Made by a program: the position numbers and the translations under genes
Shown: piece after piece, positions 8,862 to 19,700 of the stretch
How positions within the stretch are numbered: the stretch's first letter is position 1
Layout: the number at the start of each line of letters is the position of its first letter
The notes under the pieces: generated by a model
Databases searched by the model: none
Told to the model about the DNA's origin: nothing
Seen by the model: the letters and a program-made list of their open reading frames with translations, nothing else
NCBI GenBank assembly: GCA_022842845.1
Contig: JALHOT010000008.1
Coordinates: 92,310-156,309 of the forward strand
DNA from: Cyclobacteriaceae bacterium
GTDB taxonomy: Bacteria > Bacteroidota > Bacteroidia > Cytophagales > Cyclobacteriaceae
Direction of reading: 5' to 3'
Length of the DNA: 64,000 nt

Positions 8862-9077
8862 TCATTCAATCGAATCAAGGTAGAGATCCTCTACCTTTTT
8901 TCTTGCCCAGGGAGTTTTCCTGAAAAAGGTTAAGCATGATTTAATACTGGGATCATAGCGGAAACAGTTTACAGGAATGCGTTCTCCTAATTCTTCCCAT
9001 CCGTATTTCTCGACCAGAAATTCCAGAATAAAGGCCAGTGTTTTGCCATGTAGTGGATTGTTTGCTTGTTCACTCAT
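8862..9077 (-). CDS. VF530 family (DUF2132) small DNA-binding protein
   Basis: A 71-residue protein of the VF530/DUF2132 family, small helical proteins with reported DNA-binding behaviour. The match is strong over the whole length: [28 protein letters not shown], then [26 protein letters not shown], the family's most conserved block. It is transcribed together with the 157-residue hypothetical gene just upstream (5-bp gap) and converges with nfu. Its last codons double as the stem of the nfu terminator on the opposite strand. The cellular role is unknown. Confidence 0.88.
   Translation of the reverse strand: MSEQANNPLHGKTLAFILEFLVEKYGWEELGERIPVNCFRYDPSIKSCLTFFRKTPWARKKVEDLYLDSIE
8877..8902 (+). 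terminator. Intrinsic terminator of nfu, embedded in the VF530 gene
   Basis: A perfect 9-bp stem (AAGGTAGAG / CTCTACCTT) with a 3-nt loop is followed by a run of T on the plus strand. It lies 35 bp after the nfu stop and inside the 3' end of the opposing VF530 coding sequence. The stem and T-tract are read directly from the sequence. Confidence 0.8.
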
Positions 9078-9082
9078 GATGT

Positions 9083-9556
9083 CTAAGAAATTGTTTCAAT
9101 GGCCCTGGTGTAGTCACCCTGTTCATCTTCTGGTAAGGTAGCAAGTGCGTCATTGATTTTTTTAATTTGTTGTTGATAGAGGTTGAAAAGTTGTGTCCCC
9201 GCATCCAAAGGAATTTTGGCATCAAGTATTTTCTGGCAGAAGTAAATGCGTAAGGCTAATTCTGTTTGTGCAACACCAGAGTATTTAATTTGTTTGTTAA
9301 CAAATCGAAGAATCTTACGAAGTATTTTTTTAGTGAGGTATAGATTTCGGTTTGTCAGTTCTTTAAATAGCGCATCTGTTTCTTCTTTTACTTGCTCAAT
9401 ATAAGATGACTCGTCATGCGCTTCAAATAATAAGTAGCTGAGTAGTTCTTTGTTTTCCTTTTTGTACTTGACAAGCCTCAGGCAAATTGCTTCGAGGCTT
9501 TGACTGTCTAAATGATGCAGCTCTTTTCTAATATCATTAACAGATGCACTTTTCAT
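9083..9556 (-). CDS. Helical hypothetical protein
   Basis: I do not recognise a named family. The 157-residue product is mostly alpha-helical, rich in Leu, Lys and Glu, with no signal peptide or membrane segment, so it is probably cytoplasmic. Features include the N-terminal [24 protein letters not shown], a basic helix [19 protein letters not shown] around 93-111, and a C-terminal acidic segment LPEDEQGDY. It sits 5 bp upstream of the VF530 gene in the same direction, so the two are likely one transcript. It is divergent from the PLP-enzyme gene, with a 96-bp shared upstream region. Confidence 0.72.
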   Translation of the reverse strand: MKSASVNDIRKELHHLDSQSLEAICLRLVKYKKENKELLSYLLFEAHDESSYIEQVKEETDALFKELTNRNLYLTKKILRKILRFVNKQIKYSGVAQTELALRIYFCQKILDAKIPLDAGTQLFNLYQQQIKKINDALATLPEDEQGDYTRAIETIS

Positions 9557-9652
9557 TTTTAGCTAAATCATGCTGTCATCAAATGTATTCATATTACAGC
9601 AGCCTTGTTTCTTTTCAGGAAAAATTGGGGCATTAATTTATTATATTGAAAC

Positions 9653-10912
9653 ATGGATAAGCGCACTTTTATCAAACAAGCTACTGCTTTAGGGCTTAGT
9701 ACCCTGCTCCCTTTAGAAGGGATGGCTCATTGGATTAAGCAACATGAAAATGTATCAGCAGATGTTTTGGCAGAAGATGATAAGTTCTGGACCGGCATCC
9801 GAAAGGGTTATCGCCTCAAACCTGATTACATCAATCTTGAAAATGGCTACTACTGCATGCAACCCCAAGAAACGCTCGAGCATTTTATTAGGCATGTGCG
9901 GGAGGTCAATTACCAGGCTGCTTACTATATGCGCACCGTACAGCAAGAGAATAAAATGAAAGTAATAGGCAGGTTGGCTGAACTGGCCGGTTCCTCCGTA
10001 GATGAAATACGCCTTACCCGTAATACAACTGAGTCTTTGGATACAGTGATCAATGGTATTCATTGGCAGGCAGGCGATGAAGCTATCGTGGCAGAGCAAG
10101 ACTACGGATCGATCATCAACATGTTTAAATTGATGGAGAAACGCTATGGCATTGTTTTGAAGACAGTATCAGTACCCAATCATCCTACATCAGATGAAGA
10201 GGTAGTGGCTTTGTATGAAGGAATGATCAGTCCCAAAACAAGGCTTTTGTTGGTCAGCCATATGGTGAACATAACCGGCCAGATTTTACCAATCAGAAAA
10301 ATTAGTGACATGGCGCATGCTAAAGGTGTAGAGGTACTGGTTGACGGGGCGCATGCCTTTGCGCATTTTCAATTTAAAATTCCTGATTTAGGCTGCGACT
10401 ACTATGGGGCAAGTTTGCATAAATGGTTAAGCACCCCTCTGGGCGCTGGTCTATTGTATATAAAACAAGGTAAAGCACCAGGCCTTTGGTCATTAATGGC
10501 AGATTGGAATATGAAAGATGACATCAGTCATTTGGCGCATACGGGCACACATCCTGTGCACACCGATCTGGCTATTTTGAATGCTATAGATTATTATAAG
10601 GCCATTGGGCCAGAGCGTAAAGAGAAAAGGTTGCGCTATCTGCAACACTATTGGACAAGTAAAGTAAGGGATATGCCCCACATAATACTGAACACCCCTG
10701 AAGACCCTGCCCGATCTTGTGCCATTGCTAATGTTGGCGTAAAAGGTATGAAGCCAACTATACTGGCTGATACGCTACTGAAGAAACATGGAATTTATAC
10801 AGTTGCAATCGATGGGGCTGGTGTGCAAGGTTGCCGTATTACGCCAAACATTTATACCACAACACAAGAATTGGATATATTCATAAAAGCACTTTCGAAA
10901 TTAACGGTGTAA
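9653..10912 (+). CDS. Class V aminotransferase-fold PLP enzyme with export-type leader
   Basis: PLP-dependent enzyme of fold type I, class V (the family of cysteine desulfurases, kynureninases and isopenicillin N epimerase). The PLP-anchoring motif is clear: LVDGAHAF with Asp231, and LHKW with the Schiff-base Lys257. Upstream, RNTTESLDTVINGI forms the phosphate-binding region. The N-terminus MDKRTFIKQATALGLSTLLPLEG resembles a twin-arginine leader with KR in place of RR, suggesting export with bound cofactor; this is inference. Length is 419. A short downstream gap (42 bp to the kinase ATG) could link it to the two-component genes. Substrate and exact reaction are unknown. Confidence 0.85.
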   Translation: MDKRTFIKQATALGLSTLLPLEGMAHWIKQHENVSADVLAEDDKFWTGIRKGYRLKPDYINLENGYYCMQPQETLEHFIRHVREVNYQAAYYMRTVQQENKMKVIGRLAELAGSSVDEIRLTRNTTESLDTVINGIHWQAGDEAIVAEQDYGSIINMFKLMEKRYGIVLKTVSVPNHPTSDEEVVALYEGMISPKTRLLLVSHMVNITGQILPIRKISDMAHAKGVEVLVDGAHAFAHFQFKIPDLGCDYYGASLHKWLSTPLGAGLLYIKQGKAPGLWSLMADWNMKDDISHLAHTGTHPVHTDLAILNAIDYYKAIGPERKEKRLRYLQHYWTSKVRDMPHIILNTPEDPARSCAIANVGVKGMKPTILADTLLKKHGIYTVAIDGAGVQGCRITPNIYTTTQELDIFIKALSKLTV

Positions 10913-10954
10913 GTTAGATTCCTGGTGCCAAAACAGTTTATTTTGAACTATTAT

Positions 10955-12937
10955 ATGCGTCATTTTACTAATTTGTTTGTGCTGTTCCTACTTTTTTCCC
11001 TCCTGTATATTCCTCGATTACAGGGGCAGCCGTTGCCTGAGCTCAATGCGACCCAAGTCAAAAATCAGTTAGTTGAGATTCGAAGGATTCAAAACCCACA
11101 AGAATCTATTAAGCCATTGCAACAATTGCTTCGGCAAACTTCACTTTCCTCTGATTCCCTGCGATCGGTTATCCTGCTAGAGCTCGGCACCAACTTTGGC
11201 CGGTTTTATAGTAATGATTCGGCCATCCATTATCTGACTTCTGCACTTACACTTACAAAGGCAAAACCATGGGTTGTATTGACAAGCGAAATCTATAATT
11301 ATGCCGGCAACGTGATGCGCAACAGGAGTGACAATCAAAAAGCAATGCACTATTATGACAGTGCACTGCAAGCGCTGGGTGATAATCGCTCGCGCGAACG
11401 CTATGTATGCGAGGCAAAGATATTGGGTAACATCGGTGGGATACATTACGATCTGGAAGAATTTGAAAAAGCACTGGAATTTGCCGGAAGATCAAGTCGG
11501 ATTACGGAAGAGCATCAATTAAATGAAAGAAAGGTTGGAAGTTACATTATGCTTGCCTTTGCAGCGCGTGCCTCCGGAAAGATAGAACTGGCGACTGTCA
11601 ATACCGAAAAGGCACTTGTGGCTATGAATGAGTTAAAGGATTCAAGTTACCTGGCTCATACTTATTATAATCTGGCATCCTTGCAACAGATACAAAAAAA
11701 GTGGGATGCTGCTTACCAAAATTTCGGTCAAGCATATGCGGTCGCTATCATCATGGGCGAAGAAGAAGTTGCTGTAAGCTGTCTAATTTCACAAGGACAA
11801 ATAAACTTGCAAAAGCAGGAATTTGATAAAGCATATCAATTAGCAGAGCAAGCATTACAACGATCATTATCAAACAGATTTTTCCCAAAGATTCTTGAAG
11901 GGCTGGATATTCAGTACCAAAGTCTGAAAGCAAAAAATCTTTGGAAAGAGGCCGCGATAGTACAAGAGAAGCGACTAGCCTTTAAAGATTCGTTATTCAA
12001 CGTACAATCGAAGCAGCAGGTGTCTGAGTTAGAAACGCGCTACGAAACACAAAAAAAAGAAGAAACCATTCGAGATCTCGAACAACAAAGGCAAATCCGG
12101 GAGTTAGAAGCAACTACTGCACGACAATGGCGATTGGGTTTACTCATCATTGTTGTGCTGCTTTTGTTCGTGATGGCAGTACTCTACAATCGATATCAAT
12201 TGAAACAACGTGCTGCTAAAGTAATGGATGAGAAAAATCTTGAATTGCGGCAATTGAATTCCTTCAAAGATAGAATGTTTGCTGTGATCAGTCACGATTT
12301 ACGAAATCCCGTTGATGCGTTCAGTATGTTGATGGAAAGTCTTAATCAAAACTTACAACATGCCAGTCAGCAGGAAATGAAGGAGTTTATGGAGAGTATG
12401 TTAACTTCTGCACGCGATCTGAAAGGATTATTGAACAATCTATTAGAATGGTCGATGGTGCAGATTGGTAAGCTTCCCTTTAATCCAAAGCCATTTATTA
12501 TTGATCAGGCCATCCGAGAAAGTATTAGTCATATAAAATCTATGGCCGATGCAGCAGGAATTACGATTAGTTACACCAGCGTTAACACTGTAGTGACTGC
12601 CGATCGGAACATGGTTGTAATTGCAGTTCGTAACATTCTTACCAATGCCATTAAATTCAGCCACCAGAATGGAAATGTTTTCATCAACGTGATGGAACAT
12701 CCCGGTAAGGCAACAGTAACCGTACGCGATGAGGGTCTGGGAATTTCAGCAGATGAGATGAGTAAACTGTTTAATGATAACGAAGATGCCAGAAGTATTG
12801 GAAACTCCTCTGCGAAAGGGTCAGGAATAGGTTTGCTGTTATGCAAAGAACTCATTGCCAGAAATGGCGGTAGAATTTATGCAGAGAGTACCGAGGGCAA
12901 GGGAAGTATTTTTTATATTGATATACCACTGGTATGA
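10955..12937 (+). CDS. TPR-containing sensor histidine kinase
   Basis: Membrane-bound sensor kinase, 660 residues from the chosen ATG at 10955. The frame is open to a GTG at 10925, but the ATG gives a clean signal peptide (FLLFSLLYIPRLQGQ). A TPR array (about 70-340) should lie in the periplasm, followed by a coiled coil (ETRYETQKKEETIRDLEQQRQIRELEA region), one membrane helix (about 397-417), a HisKA domain with the phospho-acceptor His447 in VISHDLRNP, and an HATPase_c domain (DEGLGISADEMSKLF, SAKGSGIGLLLCKEL). It overlaps the response regulator gene by 4 bp, which indicates translational coupling. The signal is unknown. Confidence 0.93.
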   Translation: MRHFTNLFVLFLLFSLLYIPRLQGQPLPELNATQVKNQLVEIRRIQNPQESIKPLQQLLRQTSLSSDSLRSVILLELGTNFGRFYSNDSAIHYLTSALTLTKAKPWVVLTSEIYNYAGNVMRNRSDNQKAMHYYDSALQALGDNRSRERYVCEAKILGNIGGIHYDLEEFEKALEFAGRSSRITEEHQLNERKVGSYIMLAFAARASGKIELATVNTEKALVAMNELKDSSYLAHTYYNLASLQQIQKKWDAAYQNFGQAYAVAIIMGEEEVAVSCLISQGQINLQKQEFDKAYQLAEQALQRSLSNRFFPKILEGLDIQYQSLKAKNLWKEAAIVQEKRLAFKDSLFNVQSKQQVSELETRYETQKKEETIRDLEQQRQIRELEATTARQWRLGLLIIVVLLLFVMAVLYNRYQLKQRAAKVMDEKNLELRQLNSFKDRMFAVISHDLRNPVDAFSMLMESLNQNLQHASQQEMKEFMESMLTSARDLKGLLNNLLEWSMVQIGKLPFNPKPFIIDQAIRESISHIKSMADAAGITISYTSVNTVVTADRNMVVIAVRNILTNAIKFSHQNGNVFINVMEHPGKATVTVRDEGLGISADEMSKLFNDNEDARSIGNSSAKGSGIGLLLCKELIARNGGRIYAESTEGKGSIFYIDIPLV

Positions 12938-13572
12938 GCCAACCCGTTAAAATATTTCTGGTAGACGACCATAAGCTGATACGCGATGGCATCCGCGCCA
13001 TGTTGTTGGGTAATTTAAGTTTCAAGGTAGTGGCTACCGCCAGTAGCGGAGAGGAATTATTTAACCAAGTGGAGGAAGTTCAGCCGGATATTTGTGTGCT
13101 CGATATTCAACTGCCTGGCATGAGTGGAGTGGAGATTGCGGAAATATTGAAAGTAAAATATGCCAGCATTAAAATATTGGTGTTAACGGCTATGAAAGAA
13201 AATGCACCGGTAAAGCAATGCCGGGCAATAGGTGTTGAGGGCATGATTTCGAAGGATTCAGGAAAGGATACCTATTTGGAGGCACTTGAAGCATTGAAGG
13301 CAGGACGCACCTTTTATGCGGGCCAGTTTACCGAGTTGCTTCTTAAGGCAGTGCAGGGTAAGAGTGATCAATTGGCGTTACTATCCGATCGCGAGGTGGA
13401 TTTTATTAAAGCCTTTGCCAAGGGACTATCGCATAAAGAAATTGCGGATTACCTCAATATCAGTCCGCGCACGGTAGAAGTACACAAGAAAAACTGCATG
13501 GACAAGCTCAACTTCAAAAACGATGTGGATTTGATTAAATTCGCCATCAAAGAAGAACTTACAACGATTTAA
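12934..13572 (+). CDS. NarL/LuxR-type response regulator
   Basis: DNA-binding response regulator, 212 residues. The receiver domain (about 5-120) contains the acidic pair DD (11-12), the phospho-acceptor Asp57 in CVLDIQLPG, and the switch region LTAMKE. The C-terminal LuxR-type helix-turn-helix (about 145-205) has LSDREVDFIKAFAKGLSHKEIADYLNISPRTVEVHKKN. Its ATG lies inside the kinase stop region (ATGA overlap), so it is the cognate partner of the TPR kinase. The next gene downstream, 152 bp away across a hairpin repeat, is the giant T9SS-secreted protein, a plausible but unproven target. Confidence 0.95.
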   Translation: MSQPVKIFLVDDHKLIRDGIRAMLLGNLSFKVVATASSGEELFNQVEEVQPDICVLDIQLPGMSGVEIAEILKVKYASIKILVLTAMKENAPVKQCRAIGVEGMISKDSGKDTYLEALEALKAGRTFYAGQFTELLLKAVQGKSDQLALLSDREVDFIKAFAKGLSHKEIADYLNISPRTVEVHKKNCMDKLNFKNDVDLIKFAIKEELTTI

Positions 13573-13576
13573 GTTG

Positions 13577-13627
13577 AGTTGTAGGTCTTTGTTGTTAGCA
13601 ACCATTAGCAACTAAGAACTAACAACT
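13577..13627. repeat. Imperfect hairpin repeat, GTTGTT/AACAAC type
   Basis: The left arm at 13577-13598 (AGTTGT then TCTTTGTTG) pairs imperfectly with the right arm at 13605-13627 (AGCAACT, AAGAACT, AACAACT). The right arm has a 7-bp periodicity. The same type of element occurs on both sides of ileS (25273-25326 and 28894-28968). Confidence 0.6.
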
Positions 13628-13724
13628 ACGTAAAACCCCTCATCACCTTTACGGTATTTCCCCAATATCCTTACGCTGGGTTTACAGGCAACTTTACAGT
13701 GCCTTATTCATCAAAACCTATCGT

Positions 13725-16700
13725 ATGAAAAAATTTACACTACCCATTTACCGAACGGCCATTTTATATGCTGTGTCGATGGTTTTTTTATTAAGTTCTG
13801 CAATCAGCTACGGGCAACAAGCCTGGACTTTGCTACCAGAAACAAACGCTGGAATATTTTCTAGCATTTATGCCGTGAACGATGGTCAGGCCCTGCAAGG
13901 TGGACAATCACCTTTATACAAGGTCGGACGCCTCGGGTTAGCTAGTAAGTCTAACGATGCCGGTGTTTCCTGGATTGCTCAGAATTCCAGTGCGAGTGTT
14001 GACCTAAATGATGTTCATTTTGAGGACCAGTTCAATGGTTGGGCTGTTGGAAATGGTGTGATCTTAAGAACAACCAATGGAGGAACTTCCTGGACTGCAA
14101 CCAATATACCTGGTATTAATTTTACTTCTATCCATCAGTACGCTACGGGTCAAACATTATGGGCCGCAGGATCAGGTGGAGCAATTTATCGATCCAATAA
14201 TCAAGGCGTAAGTTGGACTGCCGTTACCTCGAACACAACTGCAAACTTATCTGATATACTTGCGTACACGACTAGCACCATTATTGCCGTAGGAGCTAAC
14301 GGCACCATTTCCCGTTCTACTGATGGCGGTGTTACCTGGACTTCTACTACGGTAGGTTCCACTTCGCTAAATGCTATTGCAGGTTTTTTGAACTCGGCCG
14401 TAATTGTGGTAGGAAATTCAGGAACAATATTGCGAAGCGCTACTGCTGGTCAATCGTGGTCAACCATAACCACTGCAGGTACTACGGTAGCCTTACTGGA
14501 TGTGCAATTTGCTGACAATATTTTTGTTGCTTGCGGCAATGCAGGTACCATTTTGCGCAGTACAAACACAGGAACTGGCTGGACTATTATTCCGACCGGA
14601 AATAACGAAGTATTAAGGAAGATTACCAGTCGTTTGGAACCATCTAATATCAGATTCTGGATTGGTGGTGAAAGAGGAATATTAACATCTAGCTTTCAGG
14701 CCACTGCTTGTGTTACACCACAAGTTGCTTTAACATCGCCTGCTACTGTTACTAGTTGTGTAGGTGGATCTGTTACGCTGGAAGCCAATCACTCAGGCAC
14801 AGTTGGAAGACGAGTATGGAAAAAGAATGGAGTAAATTTATTTACCACTACGGTTCATCCTTCTAAAATCACATTATCAAACTTACAAGTTACTGGTGCC
14901 GGCATTTACACGATGGAAGTATCTGGACCATGCGGAACCGTAACAACTAATCCAATAACGGTTAACGTGAACGCGACTCCGCAACCCTCTGCTGTTATTG
15001 GCTCAGGGTCACCATTGCAAAATGTGGCTACAACGTATTCGGTTTCACCTATTCCTGGTGCAACCTATAATTGGACGGCTGGCGGTGGCGGCATCGTAAC
15101 CGGAACGGGTAATGAAGTTCAAATTGCCTGGAGTACTATAGGGTTGAAGACGATATCGGTTACGGCTACAGATGATTGTGGAACTTCTGCCGTCCGCAAT
15201 GCAACGGTAAATGTTTTAAGCTGCATAGCCCCTGCGCAACCTTCAGTGATCACTCGTACTTTAGGAAGTGAGTGTACCAGTGCTTCGGCTATGTATTCTG
15301 TAACGGCTGAACAGGGTGTAACCTACACATGGTCGTTAAGTGCCGGTGGTACAATTACCAGTTCAGGAAATTCTGCTACCGTGGTGTGGAATGCTACAAC
15401 TGGTTCCCGAACTATCACGGTTACACCATCAAATTTGTGTGGCAACGGAACAGCCAGAACATTAAGTGTTATGGTTGGGTCTTCTCCTGCTCAACCATCA
15501 GCGATTACCGGCTCAACCTCCGTTTGCACGGGCGCAAGTACTGCTTACAGCGTTACCAACGTAACGGGTACAACTTATACCTGGGATACCGGTGGTGCTG
15601 GCACCATATCAGGAAGTGGAAATGCTATAACTGTTACCTGGAATTCGGCTGGTGCAAAGACACTTACCGTAACCCCTTCTAATGCTTGTGGGGCAGGCCT
15701 GGTGCGCACACTTAGTGTTTCCGTAACTTCAACACCCTCCCAATCCAGCGTAATTACGGGAGCAACTGCAGTTCAAACAGGATCATCTTCTCAATATAGT
15801 ATTACACAAGAAAGTGGGGTTACCTATGCCTGGAATGGTGGCATCGGTGCCACCGTTACTGGTTCCGGTAATTTGGTATCGATCTCATGGTCTTCTGCCG
15901 GAAGTAAAACCATTACCGTTACACCTTCGAATGGATGCGGTGCTGGGGCAGCCAGAACTCTTACTGTTAATGTTTCAGATTGTGTTATACCAGCTCAGCC
16001 AAGCACGGTAAGCGGAAGCACTACAGCGTGTGTTGGCATTGGCAGCATTTATTCAGTTACAGCTACAGGTGGCGTAAGTTATAATTGGGATCCGGGTTTA
16101 GATGGCGCTGTTGTAGGTTCTGGAAATTCCGTAACACTTACATGGAGCACGAATGGCTCTAAGATAATTACCGTTACACCTTTTAATGCATGTGGCAACG
16201 GGCCAACCAGAACATTCAATGTTACTGTAAGTGGAGCACCCATGCAACCCTCTGTGATTACCGGTTCTACGGCTGCATGTAAAGATGCGACTACTGCATA
16301 TAGTGTAACCAATGTACCAGGCGTAACCTATACCTGGGAAACTGGAGGTAAGGGAACCGTAAGTGGATCTGGCAGCAGCGTGAACATCACCTGGACTAAT
16401 ACCGGAACCAATACTCTAGTCGTTACTCCAAGTACAAGTTGCGGGACAGGTATATCCAGAACTCTTACCGTTGTTGTTAATCGTGTTCCTGACCCAGTAA
16501 GTGAGATTACCGGTAGTTTTTCAGGATGTGTCAACACTGCGATTCCGTTTAGTGTTACGAATGTATCCGGTGTTACCTATACCTGGAATGGTGGAGCGAA
16601 TTCAACTCCCTCCAGCGCAACCAATAGCCCAACCGTAACCTGGACTACAGCTGGTTCTAAAACATTAACAGTTACGCCAAGCAATTCTTGCGGTAATGGC

Positions 16701-19700
16701 CTTTCTGCTTCTAGAACGATAACAATAACCCCGCTTCCATCAGCAGCAGGTGCCATCACGGGTAGCACCGCTGCAACAGAAGGTGTGGCACAAACTTATT
16801 CTGTTGCCAATGTCGCGGGAACAACGTATACATGGAGTGGTGGCAGTGGAGCTACGATAATTGGTGTAGGTAATTCCGTTCAGATAAGCTGGTCGTCTAT
16901 TGGTTCCAAAACGGTTTCTGTAACCCCTTCCAACGCATGTGGTTCAGCAACAGCCAATACGCTGGGTGTTACGGTGGGCAGCGCACCTTGTGCACCACTG
17001 GGAGCTCCTGCAAATGTTACCGGATCAACATCGTTTATTACTGGATCTACTGCTGCATTTACTGCAGCTCTGGTATCAGGAGCAGTTAGCTATACCTTTA
17101 CAGTATCACCTTCAACAGGAACTTCCATCGTTAATACGGCCAATTCAAATGAGAAGAATATTACATTTGCCAATGCAGGCACATATGTAATTGCTGCTGC
17201 AGCAGTAAATGCCTGTGGTGGAACCAGCCCACCAGTAACAATAACTGTTCAGGTATGTGACTCTCCTGTTGTTCCACCTACTGGTCTTGTATCACAAGGT
17301 GCTGCTTGTATCGGCAAGAAACAACGATATTCAGTCAATGTTGTTCCCGGGTTTACCTATCAATGGTTTGCCACCAATGGTGTTGTGACCAATGTAAGTA
17401 ATGGCGTGGCTGATATTACCTGGAATAATACTTCAACCGGGCAGGTAAGTGTGCGATCGGTTAATCCTTGCGGAGCTGCTAGTGCATTAGTTTTTGGGAC
17501 ATCGGAAACATTAATTGGAAATCCTTCTGAAGTAACGATCACCAACAATCTGGTGGGAGCATTTTGTGATGGCAAGGTGGTAACCTGGACGATTAGTAAT
17601 CCACAAGCTGGAGTAACATATGAGTGGGTTTCTGACCGGGCAGCTACACCTACTGCTACCGCGATAACTGCAACCATCAATGGACCTATTAACATCCAAC
17701 TTTATGGAAATAATGCATGTGCTACGAACTTTGCATTAAGTGGTATAACAGGTAATCCATTTCCAGTGCCCACTACGGCTCCGGGTGTCATCAGTGGTAC
17801 ACTAACACCAACTGTTGGACAAATCGTGGACTACACTATTCCAAACGAAGGCTCACCTTTTGGAGTTCGATGGAATTTTGGTTCCGGTGCATCGGATTTG
17901 CCTGTGGGAACAACTTCTATGCAGGCATTATTTGGTACCCCCGGAGCAAAAACATTGACTGCTCAATATGTTTCCAATCCAAGTTGTAATGTGGCTGGCC
18001 CTGCCAGAACGTTAGAAGTAGTAGCCGTTAATCCTTGTACGGTGCCTTCAGCACCAACTGCTGTTACCCGTTTGCATGGCGGTGATATATGTAAAGATGT
18101 GGCGTATGCTTTTTCGGTTCCTAACATCGCAGGTGTAACCTATAATTGGAATGCAGGCCCTGATGCAGTTATAACTGGTTCAGGAAATGAAGTCCTTATT
18201 AAATGGAGCACTGTTGGAACAAAAAATATTACAGCCTCCTACACGAATGCCTGTGGCACTTCAGCACTTCAGCAAACCAGCATTAATATTGCAGTTCCTC
18301 CCACGGCTTTGAGCATTACCGGAAACAGTACAGCCTGTCAATTAGCGACAACCAACTATTTGGTTAGCAACATTAGTGGAATCACCTACACTTGGGAAGC
18401 TCCGGGAGCAACTATAACTGGACAAGGAACCAATAATATCAGTATCAATAATTGGCCGAACGCAGGTATGAATACGGTGCGTTTCAAACCCGGAAACAGT
18501 TGTGGTTTTGGACCTGAATCTACTATTAATGTTACCGTGAGCGCTTCACCAGCAGTACCATCTATTATTACTGGTGATGCCGAAATATGTATTAACAGCG
18601 TAAAAGCTTACAGCATAGTGAATGAGCCAGGGGTAACCTACACCTGGGATGCAGGTGCTAACTCCACCATTACAGGTACTGGCAATTCGCGTTCAATAGC
18701 ATGGTCAACAACAGGTTCTAAAACAATCACAGTAACTCCTGCTAACGCTTGTGGTAGTGGTACTGCCCGGACATTAGTGGTAAGTGCTATTGGTGTACCT
18801 GCCCAACCTTCGGCTATCACTGGCACCGCCACTCCAACCATTGGAAGTTCAGTGGCCTATTCTGTAACCAATGTAACTGGCGTTAACTATGCCTGGTCAC
18901 TATCCGATAAGGGTTCGTTATCAAGTACTGGTAATTCATCATCCGTGATTTGGAATACCGCAGGCAGTGCAACACTTTCCGTTACACCAAGCAATGCTTG
19001 TGGTAATGGCACTGCTCGCACGCTGGCGGTTACTGTTAACAAAGTTCCGCAGGCAATAACGTTTACATTAACAAGCCCTTTATTAGCCAACGCTGAAGTG
19101 ATTTTAAATGGCACTTCCGATTCAGGTTTGCCTGTGAGTTATACCAGTTCTAACACTTCTGTTGCAGAGATTATTGGTGGCAATCTATTTATTAAAGGAT
19201 CAGGCAGTATTAACATCACAGCCTCGCAAGCTGGTGATAATGTTTATGCACCAGCAACTAATGTAGTAGTGCCGTTAACAATCAATAAGGATAACCAAAC
19301 GATTACTTTCGCTTCACTTACATCTCAGACTTTTGACAACGGTAGTTTTGTATTGGAGGCGACTACTACCTCTGAATTGCCCATCACATTCGTAAGTTCT
19401 AATACATCAGTGGTTACTATTAGTGGTAACATTGCTACAATAGTGGGTGCGGGAAACACCAATATTACTGCATCACAGGGAGGAAACGCGATCTATAATG
19501 CTGCTACACCAATTGTGCGCGCACTTACGGTGAATAAGGCGGATCAGACGATAATGTTTGAACCAATAGTGGCGAAGAGTATTAGCGATCCTCCCTTCCC
19601 TTTAACAGCAATTGCTACTTCGGGTCTGGCAGTAAGTTACACCAGTTCGAATCCTGCTGTGGCCACCGTTAGTGGAAGTACGGTAACAATCGTAGGCCAA

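Noticed and set aside
16079..16312. Minus-strand frames inside the giant repeat protein (several, up to about 115 residues)
   Set aside because: They are antisense images of the PKD-like and Ig-like repeats; their own repeats merely mirror the coding strand.
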